Assembly (NCBI GenBank): GCA_963816155.1
Contig: CAWFJE010000011.1
Span: 62,001 to 126,000, forward strand
Length of the DNA: 64,000 nt
From: JAXGXJ01 sp963816155
GTDB lineage: Bacteria > Actinomycetota > Thermoleophilia > RBG-16-64-13
Reading direction: 5' to 3'
Shown here: piece by piece, positions 7,522 through 15,904 of the stretch
How positions within the stretch are numbered: position 1 is the stretch's first letter
How the letters are laid out: each line of letters starts with the position of its first letter
Notes under the pieces: generated by a model
Databases searched by the model: none
What the model was told of the DNA's origin: nothing
The model's input: only the letters and a program-made list of their open reading frames with translations
Translations under genes and position numbers: made by a program

Positions 7522-8630
7522 GCAACGGATATCGAGACGAGTGGACCCCGCCCTCGGGAAGCCCTAGGGGGCGCAACAGGCGCTACAAGCGGCTGATCAA
7601 CCGGGTTCTCATCGTAGGGGCGTTCATCATTTGTCTGGTGATACTGGGGGCGGCGATCGTCGGGGGGATGCGCTTGCTGGAGGCCCGCTCCACTGGAGAG
7701 ACGTCTACCACCCTGGCAGGCGGACTGGTCACGGTGGACATCGCTTCGGGGATGGGTGCCACTCAGGTGGGCAAACTACTTCAGGAGAAGGGTGTCATCG
7801 AGTCTTCAGCCGCTTTCGTGGATCTGGTGAAAGCCCGCGGGAGTGAGGACAAGCTGAAGCCGGGGATCTACAGTCTTCCCCGCGGCGAGCAACTCATCGT
7901 GGTCGTTGAGACGTTGGAGGAGGGCGCCGGGCTTTCTGGTGACAAGTTCACGATCCCCGAGGGCCTGGCTGTGACGCAGACGGCGGCTCTCTTGGACAAG
8001 GGAGAGGTGCTAGACGGCCCGACCTACATCAAACTGGCCGGCCAGCCGGAAGATTTCACAGTCCCTGAAGTGGGTGGCACGACTCCTAGGGTGGACAGTC
8101 TTGAGGGATTGCTGTTCCCCAGCACCTACTATCTGCTGCCGGGCGATGATGCCGAGGGTCTGATCTCCGCCCAGTTGGCCGCCTTCACCGATAAGACGAA
8201 GGATCTTCCGTGGGATAACGCCAAGCTGCTGGGAGTGACACCATACGAGATAGTCATCATCGCGTCCATCATCGAGAAGGAAGCCAGGATAGCGGACGAG
8301 CGCAGCAAGGTCGCGGCGGTCATATACAACCGCCTCAAGGAGGATATGACTCTTGGCGTCGACGCCACCGTTAGGTATGCGCTCAACAAGTGGACGGGCG
8401 GCCTCTCGACCGAAGATCTCGAAGTCGACTCGCCCTACAACACTCGTATCAACAAGGGTCTTCCGCCTGCCCCTATCGCCAGCCCCGGGGTAGCGGCTCT
8501 CGAAGCGGCGCTTGAACCCGCTGAGGTCGACTATCTCTACTACGTCCTCTCCGACACCGATGGCAATCACTTCTTCACCTCCTCGTACGAGGAGTTCTTG
8601 CAGGCCAAGGAGCAGGCGCCCGCGCAGTGA
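7518..8630 (+). CDS. mltG: Endolytic murein transglycosylase, YceG/MltG family
   Basis: The 370-residue protein is anchored in the membrane by one helix (about 25-50, RVLIVGAFIICLVILGAAIV), with the catalytic part outside. MltG cuts nascent glycan strands and is thought to set their length by ending polymerisation. A LysM-like part (FTIPEGLAVTQTAALLD) comes before the catalytic domain. That domain is marked by IVIIASIIEKEARI with the catalytic Glu, VAAVIYNRLKEDMTLGVDAT, and LPPAPIASPGVAALEAAL near the C-terminus. The GTG start overlaps the ruvX stop by 4 bases. A 169-base gap with no clear promoter or terminator follows before aroE. Confidence 0.96.
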   Translation: MSNGYRDEWTPPSGSPRGRNRRYKRLINRVLIVGAFIICLVILGAAIVGGMRLLEARSTGETSTTLAGGLVTVDIASGMGATQVGKLLQEKGVIESSAAFVDLVKARGSEDKLKPGIYSLPRGEQLIVVVETLEEGAGLSGDKFTIPEGLAVTQTAALLDKGEVLDGPTYIKLAGQPEDFTVPEVGGTTPRVDSLEGLLFPSTYYLLPGDDAEGLISAQLAAFTDKTKDLPWDNAKLLGVTPYEIVIIASIIEKEARIADERSKVAAVIYNRLKEDMTLGVDATVRYALNKWTGGLSTEDLEVDSPYNTRINKGLPPAPIASPGVAALEAALEPAEVDYLYYVLSDTDGNHFFTSSYEEFLQAKEQAPAQ

Positions 8631-8799
8631 TCCGGGAGCGACGCGCAGCGGACGCGCCCGGTCAGTAGTGGCCGTGCCGGGCCGGTCGCATGTCTCTGAG
8701 TAACAGCGGCAATCTCGTACGGAGGTCCTAGCGCGGATCTCGCCATCTGCTGTAGTCTGCCAGTCGTGACTACTCGTCGGTCGAACCCGGAGGTGGCAT

Positions 8800-9666
8800 G
8801 TGGCGGACTCAGTGACAGAAATCACCGCGCGGACGGGGCTCCTCGGCGTCATCGGGCACCCAGTGGGGCATTCCTTGTCCCCCCAGATACACAATGCAGC
8901 CCTGCGGGCCCAGGGCCTGGACTTCATCTACCTGGCCTTTGACGTACCCCCCGACCTGCTGCAACCGGCGGTCGAAGGCCTGCGGGCAGTCGGCGCTCGC
9001 GGTGCGAACGTGACCGTACCCCACAAGCAGGCCGTGGCCGGACTCGTGGACGAACTGGACCCTCTCGCGAAGCGCGTGGGCGCGGTCAACACCATCGTCA
9101 ACGACGCGGGGTCGCTTACAGGCTACAACACGGACGTAGTCGGTTTTCAGCTGGCCCTTCGAGGAGCGTTGCCGTCTGGGGCGCAGGGACGGCGCTGTCT
9201 TGTGGCCGGGGCAGGGGGTGCGGCGCGCGCGGTGGTCGCTGCTCTGCTGGCCGAGGATGCTGCGGAGGTCTGGGTCTTCAACCGCACACCCGCGCGGGCC
9301 GAGGCTCTGTGCGCGGAAGCGGAAGAGTGGAGCACCGTGCCCTGCGCGGCGCTCCGGGAAGAGATGCTGGTCGAAGTCGGTGAACGAGCCGATATTGTCG
9401 TCAATGCCACCAGCGTCGGGCTGGATCCCGTGGTCAAGGAGCGTCCCTTCCCTGTCGATATCATCACTAGTCGCCAGGTGGTGATCGATCTCGCGTACGG
9501 TCGTGCGCCCACCGGCTTCTTGCGTAATGCCCAGGCTCGGGGAGCAATCACGGTCGACGGTCTTGAGATGTTGGTGATGCAAGCTGCCAGTTCCTACCGG
9601 CTCTGGACAGGGGTCGACGCACCCCTGGGCACGATGCGCGAGGCCATCTCCGGAGTGGCGAGGTAA
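8800..9666 (+). CDS. aroE: Shikimate 5-dehydrogenase
   Basis: This enzyme reduces 3-dehydroshikimate to shikimate with NADPH, the fourth step of the shikimate pathway. It has 288 residues. The substrate-binding N-terminal domain carries GHSLSPQIHNAALR, and NVTVPHKQAV holds the catalytic Lys. The dinucleotide fold has GAGGAARAVVAALL and NRTPARAE, and the family motif DIVVNATSVGL is present. A strong Shine-Dalgarno GGAGGT (8789-8794) decides for the GTG at 8800. The stop TAA is 2 bases before the pilB start. The other six steps to chorismate are encoded on the opposite strand elsewhere in the window. Confidence 0.96.
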   Translation: MADSVTEITARTGLLGVIGHPVGHSLSPQIHNAALRAQGLDFIYLAFDVPPDLLQPAVEGLRAVGARGANVTVPHKQAVAGLVDELDPLAKRVGAVNTIVNDAGSLTGYNTDVVGFQLALRGALPSGAQGRRCLVAGAGGAARAVVAALLAEDAAEVWVFNRTPARAEALCAEAEEWSTVPCAALREEMLVEVGERADIVVNATSVGLDPVVKERPFPVDIITSRQVVIDLAYGRAPTGFLRNAQARGAITVDGLEMLVMQAASSYRLWTGVDAPLGTMREAISGVAR

Positions 9667-9668
9667 GA

Positions 9669-11405
9669 GTGTCGTCGACTCCAACAGCGAAAGAAGTCCT
9701 TCCTCAGCACAGACTGTGGGGGAAGAGGGCCGCCGAAATCCTCGTTGAGACAGGGGCGCTCACGCGTGAGCAGTTCGAACGAGCGCTCTCCGAGCACAGG
9801 GCAAGCCCCGATGTGTGGATCGGCGACATCATCCTCGCCAGGAACTGGGTCAAGAAGGGCCAGCTCATGGAGGCCCTCGCTCGGTCACTTGGGGTGAAGT
9901 ACGTGGATCTGCATGCGGTGCGAGTTGATCCTCTCGCCGCTACGCTGCTCTCCCAGAGAGATGCTCATCGCTACAAGGCGCTGCCTCTGGGGTACGTGAA
10001 CGATCACACCGTCGCGGTGGCCATGGCCGAGCCCTCCAACCTCGTCACCATCGACGACCTGCGCATCCTGACCGGACTCGATATCCAGCCCGTTCTCGCG
10101 GAGGGCGAAGAGATTCTGGCGGTGCTCTCCAAGATGCGGTCGGCCGAAGAGGATGTGGATACCCTTGACGATACGCCCGCGGGAGAGGGAGAGGAAGCCT
10201 CCTCTAACGAGCTCAAGGACATCAGGGAGCAGGTCGATGCTGCTCCGGTGGTGAAGCTCGTGAATGGGATCATGGCCCGAGCGGCCGACGAAGGCGTTTC
10301 AGACATCCACTTCGAGCCTCAGGCCGGCGAGTTGATCGTGCGCTTCCGCCATGATGGCGTACTCCATCAATCCCTGACTATCCCCAGCCGCCTTCAGGCA
10401 GGGGTTCTGTCGCGTGTGAAGATCATGGCCGATCTCGACATCGCTGAGCGCCGAATCCCGCAGGATGGGCGCATTGGCCTGTCTGTCGGGGGTCGTCCGG
10501 TGGACATGCGGGTCGCAGCCCTGCCGACGGTGTATGGGGAGAAGATCGTCATCCGCCTGCTGGACCGATCCAACGTCATGCTGCGCCTCGAGCAGTTGGG
10601 CTTTTCGGACACCTCCCTTGCGCGTTATAGCCAGTCGTTCAAGAAGCCTTATGGCGCCATCCTGGTCACGGGTCCGACGGGATCGGGTAAGTCGACCACG
10701 CTCTATGCCACGCTCAACATCCTCAACACCGTCGAGAAGAACATCATCACGGTCGAGGATCCTGTGGAATACAGGCTGACCGGCATCAATCAGGTGCAGA
10801 TCAATCCTAAGGCGGGCCTGACGTTTGCCTCAGGGCTGCGCTCGATCTTGCGCTGCGACCCCGACATCATCATGGTGGGGGAGATCAGGGACAAAGAGAC
10901 GGCTCAGATCGCTGTGGAGTCTGCCCTGACGGGCCACCTCGTCCTTTCTACGCTTCATACCAACGATGCTCCCGGGGCGCTCTCGCGACTCACGGAGATG
11001 GGTGTCGAGCCGTTCCTCACAGCGTCGGCCGTCGACTGTGTCATCGCTCAGCGGCTTTGTCGGAAACTCTGCGAGCATTGCAAGGAATCGTACGAGCCCG
11101 GCTATCAGGCCCTCCGCAACTTCGACATGACTCCGGAAATCGAAGGCGATTGGGATGGCAAGACACTTTATCGGGCGGTCGGCTGTAACCGTTGCAGCGG
11201 CACGGGATACAAGGGTAGGCTAGGCCTTTTTGAGATCATGCCCGTCACCGAGGACATCGAGAAGCTAATCGTTGAGCGCAAGAGTGCCGATGACATCGGC
11301 AAGGTCGCAAGAGCGGAAGGAATGCTCAGTTTGCGCGACGATGGCCTGAGACGGGCTTTGCTGGGTGTAACTACCATCGAGGAGATTTCGAGGGTGGTCG
11401 TATGA
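9669..11405 (+). CDS. pilB: Type IV pilus assembly ATPase PilB with an MshEN domain
   Basis: The 578-residue hexameric ATPase drives pilus extension at the cytoplasmic face. The N-terminal 150 residues look like an MshEN (T2SSE_N) domain (AAEILVETGALTREQFERAL, then LARSLGVKYVDL), a fold that binds cyclic di-GMP in several relatives; whether it binds here is open. The ATPase core has Walker A GPTGSGKST (about 334), an Asp box, Walker B DPDIIMVGEIRDKETAQIA and the His box STLHTNDAPGALSRL. A tetracysteine zinc site follows (CRKLCEHC about 465 and CNRCSGTGYKGR about 511), as is usual for PilB/GspE. The GTG start sits behind GAGGTAA. The stop overlaps pilT by 4 bases. Confidence 0.95.
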   Translation: MSSTPTAKEVLPQHRLWGKRAAEILVETGALTREQFERALSEHRASPDVWIGDIILARNWVKKGQLMEALARSLGVKYVDLHAVRVDPLAATLLSQRDAHRYKALPLGYVNDHTVAVAMAEPSNLVTIDDLRILTGLDIQPVLAEGEEILAVLSKMRSAEEDVDTLDDTPAGEGEEASSNELKDIREQVDAAPVVKLVNGIMARAADEGVSDIHFEPQAGELIVRFRHDGVLHQSLTIPSRLQAGVLSRVKIMADLDIAERRIPQDGRIGLSVGGRPVDMRVAALPTVYGEKIVIRLLDRSNVMLRLEQLGFSDTSLARYSQSFKKPYGAILVTGPTGSGKSTTLYATLNILNTVEKNIITVEDPVEYRLTGINQVQINPKAGLTFASGLRSILRCDPDIIMVGEIRDKETAQIAVESALTGHLVLSTLHTNDAPGALSRLTEMGVEPFLTASAVDCVIAQRLCRKLCEHCKESYEPGYQALRNFDMTPEIEGDWDGKTLYRAVGCNRCSGTGYKGRLGLFEIMPVTEDIEKLIVERKSADDIGKVARAEGMLSLRDDGLRRALLGVTTIEEISRVVV

Positions 11406-12508
11406 CGACTGTATGCGTAGCGGAAGAGACGATCAGCAGCATGGACATGGCCGACATACTTGCGGATGTCGTTGCCATGGGCGCCTCGGACCTTCATTTG
11501 GCGGTGAATCTGCCGCCGATGGTCCGACTGGATGGAGAGCTAAGGAATCTCGACTACCCGGTTCTCACCACGAACAAGACTCGGGAGCTTGTCTACAGCA
11601 TCCTCACGCAAGACCAACGACAGAAGTTGGAGACCGACTGGGAGGTCGACCTATCCTATTCGCTCTATGGACAGGCCCGGTTCCGCGTCAATGCCTTCTT
11701 CGACCGAGGCTCTCTGGCTGCCGCACTGCGGGTGGTCCCCGTCAACATCAGGACGGTGGAGGAACTCGGACTCCCTCCAGTCGTCCACTCCTTCTGCCAC
11801 AAACCACGAGGTTTCGTTGTCGTCACAGGTCCTACGGGATCGGGCAAGTCGACGACCCTCGCGGCTATGCTGGACGAGATCAACGAAGCCCGCCCCGATC
11901 ACATCGTGACCATCGAAGATCCTATCGAGTTTCTCCACCAACACAAGCGTTGCGTTGTCAACCAGAGAGAGGTGGGCACCGATACGAAGGCGTTCCCCGC
12001 CGCGCTCCGGTCGGCCTTGCGCCAGGACCCGGACATCATCCTGATCGGAGAGATGCGCGACCTGGAGACAATCCAGATCGCTCTGACGGCGGCCGAAACC
12101 GGGCACCTCGTGTTCGCCACTCTTCACACTCAAGACGCTCCCCAGACCATCGATCGCATGATAGACGTCTTTCCGCCTCACCAGCAGTCGCAGATCAGGG
12201 TCCAGATCGCTGCGACTCTCGAAGGGGTCGTCACCCAGCAACTGTTGCCCAAGGCCTCGGGCCAAGGTCGAGCGGCTGCTGTGGAAGTGCTGATTGCTAA
12301 CGCTGCCGTCCGTAACCTCATTCGGGAGGGGAAGACGCACCAGCTCTACACAGTGATGCAGACCGGCAGCCAACAGGGGATGCAGACCATGAACGCCTCG
12401 CTGGCGCATCTGGTGAAGAGGGGAGACATCACCAGAGATCTTGCCATGCGCAGGTCGTCAACGCCCGAAGATCTGACCCGACTGCTGAATTCAGGAGGCT
12501 GCTACTAG
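11402..12508 (+). CDS. pilT: Type IV pilus retraction ATPase PilT
   Basis: The 368-residue protein powers pilus retraction and so twitching motility. Visible motifs are GASDLHLAVNLPPMVRLDGE at the N-terminus, Walker A GPTGSGKSTTLAAML, Walker B ALRQDPDIILIGEMRDLETI and the His box FATLHTQDAPQTIDRMIDVF. Near the C-terminus, VRNLIREGKTHQLYTVMQTG is the AIRNLIREGK signature that separates PilT from PilB. Its ATG overlaps the pilB stop by 4 bases. The presence of a retraction motor argues for dynamic pili rather than a secretion-only system. Confidence 0.95.
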   Translation: MTTVCVAEETISSMDMADILADVVAMGASDLHLAVNLPPMVRLDGELRNLDYPVLTTNKTRELVYSILTQDQRQKLETDWEVDLSYSLYGQARFRVNAFFDRGSLAAALRVVPVNIRTVEELGLPPVVHSFCHKPRGFVVVTGPTGSGKSTTLAAMLDEINEARPDHIVTIEDPIEFLHQHKRCVVNQREVGTDTKAFPAALRSALRQDPDIILIGEMRDLETIQIALTAAETGHLVFATLHTQDAPQTIDRMIDVFPPHQQSQIRVQIAATLEGVVTQQLLPKASGQGRAAAVEVLIANAAVRNLIREGKTHQLYTVMQTGSQQGMQTMNASLAHLVKRGDITRDLAMRRSSTPEDLTRLLNSGGCY

Positions 12509-12649
12509 GACCCTCGCTGGGGCGGGGGAGAGGCCGCACTTGAGCGGAGCGGGCCTTTCGCCGATAACACGTGCAGATTCGCAGCAGGGACGAGGGTCGC
12601 GTCGGCGCAAGGCGCGCATCGTCTGCGAGACAGACGAAGGAGCGTTGGA

Positions 12650-13864
12650 GTGGCAACATTCACGTATACGGCGAGACGGGACCAGGGGGGCATCCTCTCG
12701 GGACAGTTGGCCGGTGACAGCAAGACCGCTGTCGCTGCCGAGCTGAGACGAAAGGGTTTCACAGTCGTTCGGCTGCAGGAAAAGCGTGGGCTTCCCTCCG
12801 TCAACGAACTGCTCGAGTCGGCCACTCGCATCAAACCGCGGGACAAGGCTGTCTTCGCGCGTCAGTTCGCCACCATGATCAACTCTGGGCTGGCGGTACT
12901 TCGCGCACTCTCGGTTCTGGAAGAGCAAACCGAGAATCTCAGGTTTCGCAAGATCATCGGCGCGGTGCGCATCGACGTCGAGGCCGGGATGACCCTTTCG
13001 GACGCTATGGCCAAGTACCCTGTGGCGTTCGATCGACTCTACGTAGCCATGGTCAAAGCCGGGGAGGCGGGCGGAGCACTTGACAAGACTCTTATCCGCC
13101 TAGCGTCGCAGTTGGAGAAAGACGACAGTCTCCGTCGCACCATCAAGTCCGCAATGGCCTATCCGGTGCTCATAGCCGGGTTTGCGATCATGGTGATGTT
13201 CGGAATGATCCTGTTCATAATCCCCATATTCGCCGGCATGTACAAAGACCTGGGCGGACAGTTGCCCTCGCTGACCCGCTTGATGATGGGAATCAGCAGC
13301 ATGCTCTCGGGGTACTGGTTCATCTTCTTCCCGGCCGTGTTCCTCCTCATCTGGGGAGTCATGCGCTTGAAGAAGACCGAGAGGGGTCGGCGGACTTGGG
13401 ACCGAATGAAGCTGAAGATGCCCATGAAGGTGGGTCCTGTGATCCAGAAGATCGCGCTCGCCCGCTTCAGCCGCACGCTCGCCACCTTGGTGAGTTCTGG
13501 CGTGCCTATCCTGCAGGCGATTGACATAACCGGGCGGACCTCCGGAAACACGGTCATCGAGGAAGCCATGGTGGACGTGAAGGAGAGTGTACGCAATGGC
13601 GAGACCATCGCTCGGCCTCTGAGCCGCGTGGCGGTGTTCCCGCCGATGGTCACCAACATGATCTCCATCGGAGAGGAGACCGGCGCCCTCGATTCGATGC
13701 TGCACAAAGTGGCCGACTTCTACGAGGATGAGGTCGACGCCTCCATCAAGTCTCTGACCTCGATCATCGAACCGATCATGATGATCTTCGTGGGCGGTAT
13801 GGTCGGCGTGATTGTAATCTCGATGTACCTGCCGATGTTCAATATGATGAACCTCGTGAAGTAA
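12650..13864 (+). CDS. pilC: Type IV pilus inner-membrane platform protein PilC
   Basis: The 404-residue membrane platform couples the PilB/PilT motors to pilin assembly. Two T2SSF domains are visible: the first around VFARQFATMINSGLAVLRAL, the second around FSRTLATLVSSGVPILQAID. Each is followed by hydrophobic helices (for example VLIAGFAIMVMFGMILFIIP and MMIFVGGMVGVIVISMYLPM). The start is GTG at 12650, behind AAGGAGCG. A 141-base gap separates it from pilT; I see nothing firm in that gap. It is the last gene of the + strand block, followed by a strong terminator. Confidence 0.95.
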   Translation: MATFTYTARRDQGGILSGQLAGDSKTAVAAELRRKGFTVVRLQEKRGLPSVNELLESATRIKPRDKAVFARQFATMINSGLAVLRALSVLEEQTENLRFRKIIGAVRIDVEAGMTLSDAMAKYPVAFDRLYVAMVKAGEAGGALDKTLIRLASQLEKDDSLRRTIKSAMAYPVLIAGFAIMVMFGMILFIIPIFAGMYKDLGGQLPSLTRLMMGISSMLSGYWFIFFPAVFLLIWGVMRLKKTERGRRTWDRMKLKMPMKVGPVIQKIALARFSRTLATLVSSGVPILQAIDITGRTSGNTVIEEAMVDVKESVRNGETIARPLSRVAVFPPMVTNMISIGEETGALDSMLHKVADFYEDEVDASIKSLTSIIEPIMMIFVGGMVGVIVISMYLPMFNMMNLVK

Positions 13865-13888
13865 CCGCGGACCGAAGCGTTGAGTGAC

Positions 13889-13922
13889 GGACGGGCGGCC
13901 GAGAGGCCGCCCGTCCTTTCTT
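13889..13922 (+). terminator. Intrinsic terminator after pilC
   Basis: A perfect 12-base-pair hairpin (13889-13900 pairs with 13905-13916, loop GAGA) is followed by TTTCTT. It ends transcription of the + strand block that includes aroE and pilBTC. There is no A-run on the other side, so it is not clearly bidirectional. Confidence 0.92.
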
Positions 13923-13958
13923 GCACAACGGTCCCCTCGGCGTCATCGGCAATGCACG

Positions 13959-13972
13959 ATAATGTACATTAT
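13959..13972. repeat. 14-base perfect palindrome in the gap between convergent pilC and apt
   Basis: ATAATGTACATTAT reads the same on both strands. It is strikingly AT-rich against the GC-rich surroundings. It lies between the ends of two convergent genes, where promoter operators are not expected, so its role is unclear. Confidence 0.5.
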
Positions 13973-14028
13973 GTAAAGTCGGAGCACAATGACACGGACG
14001 GCGACGGGGCTGCCTCCCCTTCCAAGTG

Positions 14029-14547
14029 TCAGACCTCGTAGCTCAGCAGGCTGAAGATATCGTAGCCGGAAAGGCGTTCACGTCCCCCAAGGGCCGTCAG
14101 TTCGATGATGAACGCCAGTCCGGCGACCACACCGCCGGCCTGTTCGACCAGATTGATCTTGGCTTGCGCGGTCCCACCGGTAGCGAGCAAGTCATCGTGG
14201 ATGAGGACCCTTTGACCGGGCAGGATCGCGTCGACGTGCATCTCTAGTACGTCCGTACCGTACTCGAGTTCGTATTCGCAGCGGGCGAGCTTCCAGGGCA
14301 GCTTTCCGGGTTTGCGCGCGGCAGCGAAGCCCGCGCCGATCGAATACGCGAGAGCCGCTCCCAGGATGAAACCGCGGGCCTCGGCCCCAAAGACCACGTC
14401 GACCTTCTTCTCACGAGCGAAGACGGCCAGGCTATCTACAGCCATGCGCAGAGCTTCGGCGTTCTGCAGCATTGGCATGATGTCGTGGAAGAGGATGCCC
14501 TTCTTGGGGTAATCGGGGATGTGGCGGATATAGTCGCTGAGTTCCAT
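14029..14547 (-). CDS. apt: Adenine phosphoribosyltransferase
   Basis: This purine salvage enzyme makes AMP from adenine and PRPP. It has 172 residues, the normal length. Motifs seen are IPDYPKKGILFHDIMPMLQN at the N-terminus, DVVFGAEARGFILGAALAYS, the flexible-loop segment RKPGKLPWKL, and the PRPP-binding VLIHDDLLATGGTA. The start ATG sits behind AGGAGAACG. It is the last gene of the gcvH/garA/ftsR block, after a gap of 110 bases, and converges on pilC. Confidence 0.96.
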   Translation of the reverse strand: MELSDYIRHIPDYPKKGILFHDIMPMLQNAEALRMAVDSLAVFAREKKVDVVFGAEARGFILGAALAYSIGAGFAAARKPGKLPWKLARCEYELEYGTDVLEMHVDAILPGQRVLIHDDLLATGGTAQAKINLVEQAGGVVAGLAFIIELTALGGRERLSGYDIFSLLSYEV

Positions 14548-14657
14548 CGTTCTCCTCGTAGGTTACCGGGGCTGCTGTCGGTTCCCATTGAACCATATGG
14601 TCAGAGCCGGTTGGGACCGCTGGGAGACATTCGAGGGGTGCCGGCGGGCGGCAAAGA

Positions 14658-15398
14658 TCAGAGGAGTCTGCGCAACTCCCTATAGAGGAGCAGATGCTGC
14701 AGCTGCGCCAGCAGTGCCCCCAAGTCTTCAAGCATCCTCTCGCCGTACTCCCGCTTGTCACTGTGCGTGGAGCGGAGCGATGGCATCGTGACTTGCTCGA
14801 TGAGGGCTGCCTCTCTCTCCACCGACGAGTTAAGCAGGCGCAGGTTGCGAGGCTCGACACCAAAACGAGCCAGAAGCTGACAGATGCGGGCAATCTCCAG
14901 ATCGCTGTCGGTCAGCACCGGACCGGACTGACCGGAGCGTTCCAGCAAATGATATTCGGCCAACATCCGGAAGAAGTCCCTGTCGATTCCGGCCGCTTCA
15001 GGCGCCTCCTCCCACGTGTAGACCGGCTCTTCCCTCTTGAGCACGGGTATCATGCGAAGCGGTGCCAAGTTGGGGTCAAGAGGTTGCCCAGGGCTCACCG
15101 ATACCGCGCGGTCCACGCGCTGGCGGATAACCTCGAGAGGAAGATACTCATCGCGCTGGAGTGTGAGGATCGTGCGCAGACGGCGCACGTCGGCTGTGCT
15201 GTACTTCCGATACCTACCCGGGGTCCTGACCGGGGTGAGGAGACCACGGTCTTCCAGGTAGCGGACCTTGGTGATGCTGAGATCGGGGAAATCTCCCTTC
15301 AACTGCTCGACCACTTGGCCGATACTCCACAGCGACTCGGCTCGTGAAACCGATTCGATGGGCTCGCCCTGCTCCGGGGAAGGTGTGCCTACCGGCAT
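14658..15398 (-). CDS. ftsR: MerR-family regulator of the FtsR type
   Basis: The 246-residue protein has an N-terminal MerR winged helix-turn-helix (about 25-95: SIGQVVEQLKGDFPDLSITK, then YLEDRGLLTP and GRYRKYSTADVRRLRTIL). Its long C-terminal part is not the metal-binding type. In Mycobacterium the same kind of regulator (Rv1828; FtsR in Corynebacterium, an activator of ftsZ) follows garA and gcvH, exactly as here, which is why the symbol is offered. It begins 3 bases after the FHA gene stop. DNA targets cannot be read from this window. It could instead control the FHA/glycine-cleavage genes beside it. Confidence 0.8.
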   Translation of the reverse strand: MPVGTPSPEQGEPIESVSRAESLWSIGQVVEQLKGDFPDLSITKVRYLEDRGLLTPVRTPGRYRKYSTADVRRLRTILTLQRDEYLPLEVIRQRVDRAVSVSPGQPLDPNLAPLRMIPVLKREEPVYTWEEAPEAAGIDRDFFRMLAEYHLLERSGQSGPVLTDSDLEIARICQLLARFGVEPRNLRLLNSSVEREAALIEQVTMPSLRSTHSDKREYGERMLEDLGALLAQLQHLLLYRELRRLL

Positions 15399-15401
15399 GG
15401 T

Positions 15402-15875
15402 CTACTCGGCTTCGCCGGGCTCGAGATAGGCCAGCTTGAACTTGCCTATCTGGAGTTCGTCGCCTTCGGTCAGACGGTGCCGCTCGATCCGCTTGCGGTT
15501 GATGTACGTGCCGTTGAGGCTGTTCAGATCCTCGACCAAGAAGCCGGTCTCGTCGCGGATGATCCGTGCATGGTGGCGCGAGACCGTGACATCGTCGAGG
15601 AAGATATCGCTGTGAGGACTGCGACCGATAGTGAGCACATCGGTGTCGAGACCGATGGTCTCCCCCTCCCGGCCTCCGCCGGCGCGGATGAGGAGAATGG
15701 TACCGGTGCCGGCACCATCGTGAAGCAAGAAGTCGGCATCTGCTTCCTCACGGTCAGACGGCCCATAGGTGATGGTGGTGTCATTGAGATCCACGGGAAC
15801 GAGCCGGCTTCCGCAACGCCGGCAGAAGGCCGAGTCTTCCGTGTTACCGACACCGCATGTCGGGCAATCGGTCAT
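15402..15875 (-). CDS. GarA-like FHA-domain protein with N-terminal zinc ribbon
   Basis: The 157-residue protein has three parts. A four-cysteine zinc ribbon comes first (Cys4, Cys7, Cys18, Cys21). A linker with a Thr-Thr pair (DTTIT, residues 32-36) resembles the phosphorylated ETTS motif of mycobacterial GarA. The FHA domain at about 75-150 has IGRSPHSDIFLDDVTVSRHH and NSLNGTYINRKRIERH, the phosphothreonine-binding loops. GarA is switched by Ser/Thr kinases and regulates enzymes around 2-oxoglutarate; the neighbours gcvH and ftsR match the mycobacterial locus. The zinc ribbon is an addition relative to GarA as I know it. The start ATG is preceded by GAGGAAGAGC. The FHA and ribbon calls are firm; the GarA role is inferred. 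Confidence 0.87.
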   Translation of the reverse strand: MTDCPTCGVGNTEDSAFCRRCGSRLVPVDLNDTTITYGPSDREEADADFLLHDGAGTGTILLIRAGGGREGETIGLDTDVLTIGRSPHSDIFLDDVTVSRHHARIIRDETGFLVEDLNSLNGTYINRKRIERHRLTEGDELQIGKFKLAYLEPGEAE

Positions 15876-15904
15876 GCTCTTCCTCTCGTTCGATCTGCTA
15901 CGGG

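Noticed and set aside
12509..12649. Possible small gene or RNA between pilT and pilC
   Set aside because: I find no convincing start with Shine-Dalgarno, no promoter and no hairpin with a T-run.
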